Notes under the pieces: model-generated
Told to the model about the DNA's origin: nothing
Database searches by the model: none
The model's input: only the letters and a program-made list of their open reading frames with translations
Made by a program: the position numbers and the translations under genes
Part shown: in pieces, positions 42,560 to 51,285 of the stretch
Layout: each line of letters begins with the position of its first letter
How positions within the stretch are numbered: position 1 is the first letter of the stretch
DNA from: Lustribacter sp965277075
Lineage (GTDB): Bacteria; Vulcanimicrobiota; Vulcanimicrobiia; Vulcanimicrobiales; Vulcanimicrobiaceae
Direction: 5' to 3'
Assembly (NCBI GenBank): GCA_965277075.1
Contig: OZ255707.1
Location: forward strand, 3,224,001 to 3,288,000
Length of the DNA: 64,000 nucleotides

Positions 42560-45119
42560 AGATCGCGGTTTCATCGAACGTGCTGCCCTCCGCGAGGAGC
42601 CGCGTGAGGGCGGCTTCGTCAACCGCGCTGCGAAGCGCAGCGTCGAGACGCCGGAACGATCGTTCTTCGGTTGCGCCGCGCGCGACGTCGAGGGCGGCAA
42701 GCCGCGCATCGCTGAACCCCTTTGCCCGTGCCGCGGCCGGCGCATCGCCACGTAAAAGTGCGATCTCGGCGGCGTACTGACCGGCGATCGCAGTGATCAG
42801 GGGAACGTTGCCGTCGGCCAAGCTCAGCGCGCCGGCCAACGCGGCGGCGGCCGCCTCCGCGTCACCGGCGTCGAGCGCGTATGCGCACAGGTTCGCGCTG
42901 CAGAATGCGGCCTGAACGCGTTCGCCGAGCGCGACGAGCGTCAAAAACGCTTCCGTTCCGCGCTCCTGCGCCGCTTGACGGTCGCCTGCATCCGATGCGA
43001 GTTCCGCCAGCCACATCGACAGCGCGGCAACATCGCGTTCGTTATGCACCCGCACCGCGATCGTATGCGCCTCTTCGAGCAACGCCCGCCGTTCGTCAAG
43101 CAGCGTTTGGTCGACGGTGAACGACCGCGTCTGCAGCGCGTTGATGATGAGCGCCGGTTCGCCGAGTGTTCGCGCCGTGTCCAGCGCCGTCCGGGCGTGC
43201 GCGTCGGCCGTCGCGCGGTCGCCGATTTCGACGCATGCGAATGCGAGATCTTGCAAGGCGGCAATGAGTCCGCGTTCGTCCTTGAACGCATGGCAAATTT
43301 CGACCGCGCGCGTCGACGCGGAACGCCGGCGTTGCACGTGGATGCCGTACTCCAGTAATTTGCCGAGCGCCAACAACAGGCGGGCGACGGCGAGCGAGCC
43401 GTCGTCGCCGGCGGCGGCCAGTGCGCGCTCGCACCAAGCGACGCCTTCAGCTGGGCGGGCGGCAGCATCCCACAGTGGCCGGAGCGACGTCGCGAGTCGC
43501 ATACCGGCAGCGGTGTCGCGGCGGTTGTCGATCGCCTCCGCTAGCGCAAGGCGCTGATTTTCAATATCCGGGATATACGTCGCGCGCCAGGCCGTACGCG
43601 CCCGCGTCGTCCATTCGCTCTCCCCGCATTCTGCTACGGCGACAAACCAATCGATGTGGCGGCGCACGACGTCGTCGCGTTCACGGGCTTCGTCTAACCG
43701 CTCGAGTGCGTAGGCGCGCGTCGTCTCCAAGAGATGATAGCGGGCGTCGCTTTCGCTGGTAGCGTGCGCGACGAGCGACTTGTCGACGAGAGAAGCAAGA
43801 CGGTCAGCGACGTCCCATTCGTCGAGGTCGGTATCGCCACAAACGGCACTCGCAGCGTCGAGGGTCCAGCCGCCGGCGAAGAGCGCGAGCCGCCGGAAGA
43901 TGCGGCGTTCCGCGTCGTCGAGTAAGTCGTGGCTCCAGTCGATCATCGCGTGGAGCGTTTGCTGGCGCGGCAGCGACGTGCGATTGCCGCCTGTCAGCAG
44001 CCGGAAACGCGCCGACAGCCGCGTCGCGATGTCGACGGGTGTCATCGCGCGCATACGTGCAGCGGCGAGCTCGATCGCAAACGGGATGCCGTCGACGGCG
44101 CGCGCGATCCCCGCAATCGTCACCCGGTTCTCGTCGGTGAGCCGGAACGACTGCGTCGCCGCCGTCGCGCGTTCCGCAAAGAGCGCGACCGCCGCGTCGA
44201 GATCGAGCGACGGCACGCGATACACGACTTCGCCGTCAACGCGCAGCGGCTCGCGGCTCGTCGCGACGATCGTCGCGGGCGTCGCACGAACGAGTTCGTG
44301 CACGAAACGTGCGACGGCGGCGATGAGGTGTTCGCAGTTGTCGAGCACGAGCACGAGCGCCGGTCCGGCATTCCGTAAGGCGCCGACGATTGCGGCTTCG
44401 ACCGACGCGGCGGCGGTTTCGGGCAGACGTAGCGCGGACGCGGTCGCCTCGGCGACGCGCGCTTCGTCGATCAGCGGCGCCAAATCGACGAAGATGCATC
44501 CGCCGGTAAAGTGCGCGGCCGCGTTTGCGACGGCAGCGAGTGCAAGCCGCGTTTTTCCGACGCCGCCGGAACCGGTCAGGGTGATCAGCCGGTGCGTCGC
44601 GAGCAACGCATCGAGCCGGTGCAGATCCGCCTCGCGTCCGACGAGTGTCGTCGCCACGGCCGGCAAATTGTTCGGCGGCGCCGCGCGCGTCGCGCGAACA
44701 AACGGCGCGCGTTCAGAACCGGAATCGTCGAGCAACGCATGGACGACCTGCGCGATTCGCGTCGTGTCGGGCCCACCGGCGGCGAACGCATCGTGCCATT
44801 GCACCCCGGCAAGCAAATATCCGAGATTGCCGGCCGGGGTGACGTCGTGGAGACGGATCGGCACGAGCGGCCGGTGTGCGTCGAGCGCTGCGATCACTTC
44901 GCGCGCGACTTCCGCGGATGCGTTCGCCGCATCGGAGACGAGCACGGCGATCAGCCGCGCCGATGCGATCGCATCGGCGATGCTTGCGGGCCATGTGCGA
45001 CCGGGCGGGATATCGCGCGGCGCGATCCAGCACGAGATGCCGGCACCCTCAAGGACCGCGCAAAGCTGCTCCGCCTCGGCCGCGTTGCGGCGGCTGTGGC
45101 TGACGAAAACGTCGCTCAC
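42495..45119 (-). CDS. TIR-domain NB-ARC ATPase with C-terminal helical (TPR-like) repeats
   Basis: An 874-residue protein if it starts at the GTG at 45119 (a GTG at 45161 adds 14 residues without homology). Residues 1-130 are a TIR domain (VSDVFVSHSRRN, CWIAPRDIPPG), the type that often has NADase activity. Then comes a P-loop NB-ARC-like ATPase: Walker A GSGGVGKTRLAL near 183-190 and Walker B ALVLVLDNCEHL. The last 400 residues form TPR-like helical repeats. The architecture is that of STAND sensor proteins. It is divergent from an RyR gene and a 2TM gene. The catalytic residues of the TIR were not verified. Confidence 0.85.
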   Translation of the reverse strand: MSDVFVSHSRRNAAEAEQLCAVLEGAGISCWIAPRDIPPGRTWPASIADAIASARLIAVLVSDAANASAEVAREVIAALDAHRPLVPIRLHDVTPAGNLGYLLAGVQWHDAFAAGGPDTTRIAQVVHALLDDSGSERAPFVRATRAAPPNNLPAVATTLVGREADLHRLDALLATHRLITLTGSGGVGKTRLALAAVANAAAHFTGGCIFVDLAPLIDEARVAEATASALRLPETAAASVEAAIVGALRNAGPALVLVLDNCEHLIAAVARFVHELVRATPATIVATSREPLRVDGEVVYRVPSLDLDAAVALFAERATAATQSFRLTDENRVTIAGIARAVDGIPFAIELAAARMRAMTPVDIATRLSARFRLLTGGNRTSLPRQQTLHAMIDWSHDLLDDAERRIFRRLALFAGGWTLDAASAVCGDTDLDEWDVADRLASLVDKSLVAHATSESDARYHLLETTRAYALERLDEARERDDVVRRHIDWFVAVAECGESEWTTRARTAWRATYIPDIENQRLALAEAIDNRRDTAAGMRLATSLRPLWDAAARPAEGVAWCERALAAAGDDGSLAVARLLLALGKLLEYGIHVQRRRSASTRAVEICHAFKDERGLIAALQDLAFACVEIGDRATADAHARTALDTARTLGEPALIINALQTRSFTVDQTLLDERRALLEEAHTIAVRVHNERDVAALSMWLAELASDAGDRQAAQERGTEAFLTLVALGERVQAAFCSANLCAYALDAGDAEAAAAALAGALSLADGNVPLITAIAGQYAAEIALLRGDAPAAARAKGFSDARLAALDVARGATEERSFRRLDAALRSAVDEAALTRLLAEGSTFDETAIFSCASPTMHRPPSDHIALRVP

Positions 45120-45180
45120 GTTCTGACGGATGAGACGGGCGCCTTCCCTCGAAAGTTGCACGGGCTCTCACGGAGGTGGT

Positions 45181-45477
45181 ATGCACGACGGCCGAGGGAA
45201 CGGCGGCGAACCGATCGATACATCGGCGGTCGCGCTCTCGAACGAGTTGCAGCGGCTGATCCCGTTGCTTGCGCGAAATACGCACGACGTTTGGCAGCGC
45301 CAGCGTCAGGCCGATGGTTGGAGCTACGGACCGCGGCGCGACGACGATGCGAAGCAACATCCCGGTCTGGTCGGCTTCGACGATCTGCCGGAGTCCGAAC
45401 GCGAGTACGATATCGCCGTTGTCACCGAAGTACTCAAAGTGATGGTCGCGCTCGGCTATCGCGTCGAGAAGGCCTGA
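45181..45477 (+). CDS. RyR-domain protein
   Basis: A 98-residue protein with a strong ribosome-binding site (GGAGGTGG). The second half is a RyR domain: HDVWQRQRQADGWSYGPRRDDDAKQHPGL, then ESEREYDIAVVTEVLKVMVALGYRV. In bacteria, RyR domains are proposed to sense ADP-ribose-like nucleotides and occur in conflict-associated operons. It is divergent from the TIR gene (61 bases) and is followed after two bases by the 2TM gene. The function is inferred from context. Confidence 0.88.
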   Translation: MHDGRGNGGEPIDTSAVALSNELQRLIPLLARNTHDVWQRQRQADGWSYGPRRDDDAKQHPGLVGFDDLPESEREYDIAVVTEVLKVMVALGYRVEKA

Positions 45478-45479
45478 AC

Positions 45480-46451
45480 GTGGACGCTCGCGTCGCGCCG
45501 GATGCGGATGTTCGCGCGGCGATCGCGACCGCGCGCGAATTGACCGGGGTGCCGTACGAACGCGCCGACGCAGCGGCGATGCGGCATCAGCGGCGACACC
45601 GCATCATCGTCGACATCGTCGCGGTGACCGGTACGCTGGCCGTCGTCCTCGGCAGCATCACGCTGACGCAGCCGGTCGGCTTTACCGCCGTGCGCTTTTC
45701 AGAAGCCGTCGCCGCCGCCGCTGCGATCGTTGCCGTCGCGCTCGGACTTTGGGCAGGCTCGCAACGCCGCTGGCTGCTCGAACGCCACAAAGCGGAGCAA
45801 CTGCGGCTGATCGCGTTTCGCGCGCTCGTGCGGTTCGTCGGTGAACCGGGCCGCGATATCGCGCGCTGGCGGGATGCGGTTCGCGACGATGTCGCGCAGA
45901 TGCAACGGCGTTCGCTGCCGGAGCTCGCGGCCTGGATCGCCGACGAAACGCCGGCCGAAGTCTACCAGGCGCTCGACGAGAACGTCCGCTCCGAGGAGGC
46001 GCTGCGCGCCGTGGTGGCTGAATTCGCGCGCGACGCGATCGACGGGCAGCGCACCTATTTCCTCAGGCGCGCGCAACTGAACGAACGCTGGGACACGCGC
46101 ACCCGCAGCATGACGCCGATCTTATTTTTCGTCAGCGTCATCGCGATCATTCCGGGCGCGCTCTTCCGCTTGCGCGGCGCGCCGGACGTCGCAGCGGTAT
46201 TTATCTCGATCGCGTTGATCGCGCCGGCGCTCGCCGCGGGCATTCGGTTATTTCGCTCCGCCCACGAATTTGCGCGCAACGGAATCCGCTTTCGGGCGAA
46301 GGCGCTGGTTCTCGGAATGCTCGCGCAGCGGCTCGCAAACGAAACGTCTCCGCCGGCGTTATTCCGCGATCTCCAGTTCGCGGAGCGCCTATTCGAGGCA
46401 GAGCATCGCGAGTGGCTTGCGCTGATGCTCGACGCCGAATGGTACGGCTGA
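45480..46451 (+). CDS. Membrane protein with two 2TM units (DUF4231/SLATT-like)
   Basis: A 323-residue protein (GTG start, two bases after the RyR gene). It has two hydrophobic pairs: around 45-95 (IIVDIVAVTGTLAVVLGSIT and AAAAAIVAVALGLWAG) and around 225-270 (MTPILFFVSVIAIIPGALF and VAAVFISIALIAPALAAGI), joined by a charged helical segment. This layout matches DUF4231/SLATT-type proteins that are proposed to form pores or membrane effectors. The family call rests on topology and context, not on a sequence search. Confidence 0.6.
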   Translation: MDARVAPDADVRAAIATARELTGVPYERADAAAMRHQRRHRIIVDIVAVTGTLAVVLGSITLTQPVGFTAVRFSEAVAAAAAIVAVALGLWAGSQRRWLLERHKAEQLRLIAFRALVRFVGEPGRDIARWRDAVRDDVAQMQRRSLPELAAWIADETPAEVYQALDENVRSEEALRAVVAEFARDAIDGQRTYFLRRAQLNERWDTRTRSMTPILFFVSVIAIIPGALFRLRGAPDVAAVFISIALIAPALAAGIRLFRSAHEFARNGIRFRAKALVLGMLAQRLANETSPPALFRDLQFAERLFEAEHREWLALMLDAEWYG

Positions 46452-46464
46452 GGGAGGGCTCGCG

Positions 46465-47166
46465 TCAGCGCCGGCGCGACGCCGTAAAGTAGTAGTCGAC
46501 GATTCGAAAACCGCCGCGCTCGAGCGTGAGGCGAATGCGCTCGTCGTGGAGGTGCACGCCCGCGCAGATCAGACGACCCTCTTTCGCCTCGAGCTGGTCA
46601 GCCGCCGTCGCGAGGATCGAAGCGCCGTAGCCATTCCCGCGCTGCGGCTGATGGACCGCGATCCGCAACTCGGTCCACGTCTGGTCGATGTCGTCGCTGA
46701 CGACGACGCCGACGGCTTCGCGATCGATTTCGGCGACGAGCGTCTTCGGATCGTCGAACGTCGCGGCTTGTTCGCGCGCCATCTCACCGAGTATCAAAGA
46801 GTCGCGCATCGTCGTTTCGCGCAACGTCACCTTGTGGGCGAGGGCCGGCGCATGCCGGAACGCAAACGCCGCGCCGTCGACCGAGACCTCGAGTTCGAGG
46901 CCGCGCAGGGCGCCGCGGACGACCTCGTCACCACCGAAATACGAGATCGCCCCGGCATTCGTCTGATGAAACGCGTCGGCGAGCCGGCGCGGCGGTTTTT
47001 CGCCCTCGGCGACATCGAATCGCACGATCGTATCCGTCGGAACGATCGAGCCGTCGGCCATCCAGGCGATTGCATTGGCGCGACCGCCGTCGCGGATCGG
47101 CACGCCGCGCGCGCGCTTGCGAATCAAACGCTGATGGGCGAGTTCCGGGAATCCGTCCAGGTACAT
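46465..47166 (-). CDS. GNAT-family acetyltransferase with N-terminal extension
   Basis: A 233-residue protein. The C-terminal 100 residues contain the acetyl-CoA loop as QRGNGYGASILATAA, followed by a RICAGVHLHDERIRLTLERGG segment typical of GNATs. The N-terminal half (ELAHQRLIRKRARGVPIRD) is less clear and may be a degenerate second GNAT or a binding domain. The acyl acceptor is unknown. It converges with the 2TM gene, which ends 13 bases away. Confidence 0.75.
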   Translation of the reverse strand: MYLDGFPELAHQRLIRKRARGVPIRDGGRANAIAWMADGSIVPTDTIVRFDVAEGEKPPRRLADAFHQTNAGAISYFGGDEVVRGALRGLELEVSVDGAAFAFRHAPALAHKVTLRETTMRDSLILGEMAREQAATFDDPKTLVAEIDREAVGVVVSDDIDQTWTELRIAVHQPQRGNGYGASILATAADQLEAKEGRLICAGVHLHDERIRLTLERGGFRIVDYYFTASRRR

Positions 47167-47173
47167 AAGAAAA

Positions 47174-47197
47174 GAGCGAGCCGGTTACGACTCGCTC
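47174..47197 (-). terminator. Intrinsic terminator of the histone-like gene
   Basis: On the minus strand GAGCGAG, a ten-base loop and CTCGCTC form a seven-base-pair hairpin, followed by TTTTCTT. It lies about 20 bases after the stop of the histone-H1-like gene. Confidence 0.7.
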
Positions 47198-47217
47198 GTT
47201 ATCCTCCGTCGTCGGGT

Positions 47218-47532
47218 TTAAGCGGCCGACGCTTTTTTGCGCCGCGGAGCGGCTTTCTTGCGAGCCGTCGTCTTGCGAACGACTTTCTTCGCGCCGGTCT
47301 TCTTGCGTGTGGTTTTGCGGGCGGTCGCCTTTTTACGAGCGGTCTTCTTGGCGACTTTCTTCCGTGAGGTCGAGGACTTCTTGCTGGTGGTTTTTTTACG
47401 CGAAGTTTTCTTCGCGCCCTTACGGACGGTCTTTTTCGCGGTCGAGGCTTTACGCGCGGTCGACTTCTTGCGGCTCGTGGTCTTACGGGCCGACGTCGAC
47501 TTCTTACGCGTGGCTTTCTTGCGAACAGCCAT
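47218..47532 (-). CDS. Lys/Ala-rich histone H1-like protein
   Basis: A 104-residue highly basic protein built of repeated KKT/KKS/RKK units (for example TARKASTAKKTVRK and KKSSTSRKKVAKK) with no hydrophobic core. This is the composition of bacterial histone H1-like proteins that bind DNA and compact the chromosome. It has its own promoter (47622-47650), a ribosome-binding site (GGAGAAGGG) and a terminator, so it is an independent transcription unit. Its partner genes are unrelated. DNA or RNA binding is inferred from composition. Confidence 0.85.
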   Translation of the reverse strand: MAVRKKATRKKSTSARKTTSRKKSTARKASTAKKTVRKGAKKTSRKKTTSKKSSTSRKKVAKKTARKKATARKTTRKKTGAKKVVRKTTARKKAAPRRKKASAA

Positions 47533-47621
47533 GTTTGCGATAGTCCCTTCTCCGTTGCGCTTCCGCGAAACGGTGCTACCGATTGATGCCGCGCGGGCAT
47601 CCGCCGGCTAGTGTTGCATAT

Positions 47622-47650
47622 GTTATAGCATCACGAAGGAATTTTCGCAA
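47622..47650 (-). promoter_or_regulatory. Sigma-70-type promoter for the histone-like gene
   Basis: On the minus strand TTGCGA (47650-47645) and TATAAC (47627-47622) are separated by exactly 17 bases. The expected start near 47615 gives a leader of about 80 bases to the histone-H1-like ATG. The -35 region lies inside the 3' end of bchID. Confidence 0.6.
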
Positions 47651-49520
47651 CAACGTCCGTGAGCGCGAAGTATCGGCCGCGCGCAATGTCGGCGATCTCA
47701 CGCATCAGCGGATGCGCTTCATAGCGGTCAAGGTTGACGCACGTCAGCGCCACGCGACCCGCGATCGCCGCCGCAAGTGCACGACATTGCTCGGTCGCGA
47801 GCTCGGTGATCGCGCGCGCATCGCCGCCGGCGAGCGCGGCCGCAACTTGCGCGGGATCACCGAGCGGAACGTTCGCGCGTCCGTCGGAGAAGACCGCGAC
47901 GTCGACGTTTGCGCCGGGATGCGCGCGGCGAAAGCGTTCTGCGATCCGGCGCACATGTTCGAGTGCGCCCGCGAGCGGTGTCAACGCGCGCGCCTCGCCG
48001 GGATCGAGCGACTCGAGCCGCGACGCGACGAGGTCGACGTTGCGTCCGGTATTCTCGTCAACGACGACCTCCGCTTCCGGTCCCCAGCACGAGACGAGCG
48101 CCGCGCGTTCACGCTCCGCGTACACCGGCCGCAGCAGTTCACGACTCGCCGCACGCACGTAGTCCGCCGACTCGCGGGTCGAGAGCGAGGCGTCGACAAC
48201 CAGAATCGTCAGTCGCGGCGGCGCGGCGATGTCGACGCGTTCCTGTGGTTCGGCGGCAACGTTCGCGCGGTTGGACACGTTGCGATCGACGAGCGTCGCG
48301 GTGATGTCGACTCGACCGTTCGGCCCGAGCGGCCGCGTCGCGACGGGCTGCCCTTCCACGGCCTGCTGTGCGCGTGCTTTGGACGGCAGCCGAGCCGTGA
48401 GCGACGGCGAGACGATCATCACCGAGCCGTTCGACGGCGGCGTCTCATCGTTCGGCGCGCGTGCACCCTCGGCGACCGTCGCTTCGAGCGCCGCGGCAAT
48501 TGCTGCGTCTTCCGCCAGATGTTCGGAGAGCGCTTCGACTTTGAGACGGCTGCGACGCAATCGTGCGGCGAGCGGAAACACTGCCGCCACGTCGGCAACC
48601 GTTGCTTCGCTGCGGCCGTGCCACGCGGCGTGCGCGACGGCCGCTTCGAGCGCGACGATCTCGGTGCGATGACTGTCGATACCTAAACGCGTAACCGCAT
48701 CGATCGCCGCGCCTTCCGCATCGTCGGCGACCGTCGTGTTCGGCAGGAGCACGATCGCGCGTGCGAGCCGGCGACGGTAGGTCGCCGTTTGTGCGGCGTA
48801 CGTATCGGCGAAGCAGCGCGGGTCGCGCAGGAAGCGTGCGTTGCGGCGGTAGATTTCGAGTCGTTCTTCGCGCTCGTTGGCAGCACCGACGAAGACGCGC
48901 AAGCCGATGCGGTCGGTGATCTGGGGACGCAACTCGCCTTCTTCGGGATTCATCGTGCCGACCAGCGTGAATCGCGAGGGGTAGTCGATCGCGTGCTGAC
49001 CGCGCTTGACGTGCACGATGCCTTGCGCCGCAGCATCGAGCAGCGCATCGACGACGACGTCGCCGAGCAGATTGATCTCGTCGACGTAGAGCACGTTGCG
49101 GTTGGCCTGCGCGAGGAGTCCCGGCCGAAATGCCACGGCGTTACGCTCGAGTGCGGCCCGCAAATCGATCGCGCCGACGACGTCGTCGAGTTGCGCGTTG
49201 GCCGGCAGTTCGACGATATCGCCGGCCGACTTGCGCGTCTTCGGCCGCTCGCCGCGCTCGATCGCGGCTGCGCACGTCGCGCAGAGATTCGTGCCGTCGA
49301 CATCGCAGCCGTACGCGCACGTCGCGCGTACGAGTGCCGGCAACAGTGCGCCGGCGCTGCGGACGAGCGTTGTTTTCCCGGTGCCCTTCGGCCCGGAGAG
49401 CAGAACGCCGCCGATTCGCGGGTTGATCGCGGCGAGCGTCAGTGCCAGCCGCGGCTCGTCTTGCCCGACGATGGCAACGAACGGAAACGGGACGTAGGTC
49501 GCACGAGTGGAACGGGACAT
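47631..49520 (-). CDS. bchD: Single-polypeptide AAA+/VWA magnesium-chelatase protein (BchI-BchD type)
   Basis: A 629-residue protein combining both motor and adaptor parts. The N-terminal AAA+ unit has an intact Walker A (GPKGTGKT, residues 43-50) and Walker B (VLYVDE, 143-148), plus four cysteines C68, C72, C80 and C83 that could bind zinc. A short linker replaces the long acidic-proline linker. The VWA domain has a MIDAS, DASLS (443-447), with the Thr and Asp positions at ALTPLAGAL and VFSDGRANVP. In purple bacteria I and D are separate proteins and D's AAA site is degenerate. A cobaltochelatase-like role is a possible alternative. Start has AAGGA seven bases upstream. Confidence 0.85.
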   Translation of the reverse strand: MSRSTRATYVPFPFVAIVGQDEPRLALTLAAINPRIGGVLLSGPKGTGKTTLVRSAGALLPALVRATCAYGCDVDGTNLCATCAAAIERGERPKTRKSAGDIVELPANAQLDDVVGAIDLRAALERNAVAFRPGLLAQANRNVLYVDEINLLGDVVVDALLDAAAQGIVHVKRGQHAIDYPSRFTLVGTMNPEEGELRPQITDRIGLRVFVGAANEREERLEIYRRNARFLRDPRCFADTYAAQTATYRRRLARAIVLLPNTTVADDAEGAAIDAVTRLGIDSHRTEIVALEAAVAHAAWHGRSEATVADVAAVFPLAARLRRSRLKVEALSEHLAEDAAIAAALEATVAEGARAPNDETPPSNGSVMIVSPSLTARLPSKARAQQAVEGQPVATRPLGPNGRVDITATLVDRNVSNRANVAAEPQERVDIAAPPRLTILVVDASLSTRESADYVRAASRELLRPVYAERERAALVSCWGPEAEVVVDENTGRNVDLVASRLESLDPGEARALTPLAGALEHVRRIAERFRRAHPGANVDVAVFSDGRANVPLGDPAQVAAALAGGDARAITELATEQCRALAAAIAGRVALTCVNLDRYEAHPLMREIADIARGRYFALTDVVAKIPS

Positions 49521-49573
49521 GACGATATCCTTCCCGTCGTAAGGGATGCGCTCCGCCGCGTTGGGAGACCCGC

Positions 49574-49987
49574 ATGCGCCTGCGTCCGCATCATCTGTTG
49601 TGTATCCTCACGTTCGTCGGCGACGGGTACACGCCGGCGTTCGTCGATAATCTCGCCGCGATCGTACGGCGAATCGGCGCCGGCGAGCCGATCGAACTCG
49701 TCGACGGGAGCGACGATGTGTGCGCACCGCTCGAGGCGACGGAGGATCGGCACTGTGCCGGTGCCACGGTCGGCCGCCGTGACCGTGCGGCGTTGCTCGC
49801 GCTCGTTGAGAGCGGTTTCGCGGTTGACGTCCGGCCACTTACGCTCGATGCCGCAACGCTCGCGCAGATGCGCGAGCAGTTTACCGCGGGAACGATTCGC
49901 GGTGCGTGCCGTGGATGTGAATGGTCGGAGCTGTGTACGTCGGTCGCGGCGTCGGGTTATCGCGAAAGCCTGCTGCTCGGTACGTAG
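49574..49987 (+). CDS. DUF1284 protein
   Basis: A 137-residue protein matching DUF1284: LRPHHLLCILTFVGDGYTPAFVDNLAAIV at the start, then several conserved cysteines (DDVCAPL, DRHCAGA, GACRGCEW, LCTSVA), which could ligate a metal or Fe-S cluster. The function of this family is not known. It is divergent from bchID, 53 bases apart. Conserved cysteine spacing supports a real gene. Confidence 0.82.
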   Translation: MRLRPHHLLCILTFVGDGYTPAFVDNLAAIVRRIGAGEPIELVDGSDDVCAPLEATEDRHCAGATVGRRDRAALLALVESGFAVDVRPLTLDAATLAQMREQFTAGTIRGACRGCEWSELCTSVAASGYRESLLLGT

Positions 49988-50051
49988 TGCGCGACGACGG
50001 GAGTATCGCAAAAGCAGACGCAAGGACCGTTTCAGTCATGAACTCTCAAGG

Positions 50052-51269
50052 ATGACGGCGCAGTTGGAGCGCGGCGCCGCCGTGCGTGCAGCCGCCGACC
50101 GCATTCGTAGCGGAATCGTACGCACGCGAACCGATCGTTCGCGCGCTCTCTCGAACCTCATCAACGGGGATGTTTTCTGCAAGCTCGAGACGCGTCAGGT
50201 GACCGGCTCCTTTAAGGAACGCGGCGCGCTCAATGCGCTCTCCCAACTTTCCGCCGATCAGCGGGCACGCGGTGTCGTCACGATGTCGGCGGGCAACCAC
50301 GCGCAAGGCGTCGCCTACCACGCCGTGCGGCTCGGCGTCCGTGCGACGGTCGTCATGCCCGACGGGACCCCGTTTCTCAAAGTGCGGCGGACGCGCGATT
50401 ACGGTGCCGACGTCGTGATGGTCGGCGCGACGTTCGAAGAGTCTTCCGAATACGCGCGCGAGTTGGTCGCGCGTACGGGTGCGACGCTGATTCACCCCTA
50501 CGACGACCTCAACGTGATCTTCGGTCAAGCGACGGCGACGTTGGAACTGCTCGAAGACACCGGTGAACTCGACACGATCCTCGTGCCGGTCGGCGGCGGC
50601 GGACTGATCGCGGGCGCCGTCCTCGCCGTCGAAGCGATGGGATCGCGTGCCGAAGTCATCGGCGTGGAGACGGAATTTTATCCGGGCCTGTACGCCGAAA
50701 TGAAGGGCGAAGTCGTGCAGATCGGCGGCGTGACGATCGCCGAAGGTATCGCGGTCGCGCAGGTCGGCCGCGTTCCGTTCGGCATCTTGCAATCGACCGT
50801 GCGCGATGTGATGCTGGTCTCCGAGCCCGATATCGAAGCGGCGATCGCGTTTTTGCTTGAAGAGGAGAAGCTGGTCGTCGAAGGCGCCGGCGCCGCCGGC
50901 GTCGCCGCGCTACGCGCGCTTCCGTCACGCTTTGCCGGCAAACGCGTCGGCACGTTGCTGTGCGGCGGCAACATCGATTTGGGGATGCTGGCATCCGTGA
51001 TCGTGCGTTCGCGCATGCGGGCCGGGCGGGTCGTGCGCATCCGCGTGCGCATCGTCGACAAGCCCGGCCAACTCGTCGCGATCGCGACGGCCGTCAACGA
51101 CGCGCACGCAAACGTGCTCGATGTCGCGCATCATCGTCTTTTCGGCAGCGTTCCGGCAAAATACGCGGAACTCGACTTGACCTGCGAGTTGCAGCGTGCC
51201 GAAGACATCGCGGTGATCCTCGCCAACATCGCGGAGCGCGGCTACGAAGCCGAGGTCGTCGAAGGCTGA
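50052..51269 (+). CDS. ilvA: Threonine dehydratase (IlvA type, with ACT-like C-terminus)
   Basis: A 405-residue fold-type II PLP enzyme; ATG preceded by AAGGA. The PLP lysine is in TGSFKERGALNAL, the phosphate loop in VPVGGGGLIAGA, and SAGNHAQGVAYHA is the substrate loop. Residues 330-405 form an ACT-like domain (RVRIVDKPGQLVAIATAVN), as in feedback-regulated threonine dehydratase. The C-terminus is shorter than biosynthetic IlvA, so it may be the catabolic or single-ACT type. Confidence 0.9.
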   Translation: MTAQLERGAAVRAAADRIRSGIVRTRTDRSRALSNLINGDVFCKLETRQVTGSFKERGALNALSQLSADQRARGVVTMSAGNHAQGVAYHAVRLGVRATVVMPDGTPFLKVRRTRDYGADVVMVGATFEESSEYARELVARTGATLIHPYDDLNVIFGQATATLELLEDTGELDTILVPVGGGGLIAGAVLAVEAMGSRAEVIGVETEFYPGLYAEMKGEVVQIGGVTIAEGIAVAQVGRVPFGILQSTVRDVMLVSEPDIEAAIAFLLEEEKLVVEGAGAAGVAALRALPSRFAGKRVGTLLCGGNIDLGMLASVIVRSRMRAGRVVRIRVRIVDKPGQLVAIATAVNDAHANVLDVAHHRLFGSVPAKYAELDLTCELQRAEDIAVILANIAERGYEAEVVEG

Positions 51270-51285
51270 ACGCGCGACCGCGTCG

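Noticed and set aside
47218..47532. Lys-codon repeats as a possible CRISPR or tandem DNA repeat array
   Set aside because: The repeats are in frame and irregular; they are explained by the Lys-rich histone-like protein. No spacer structure is present.
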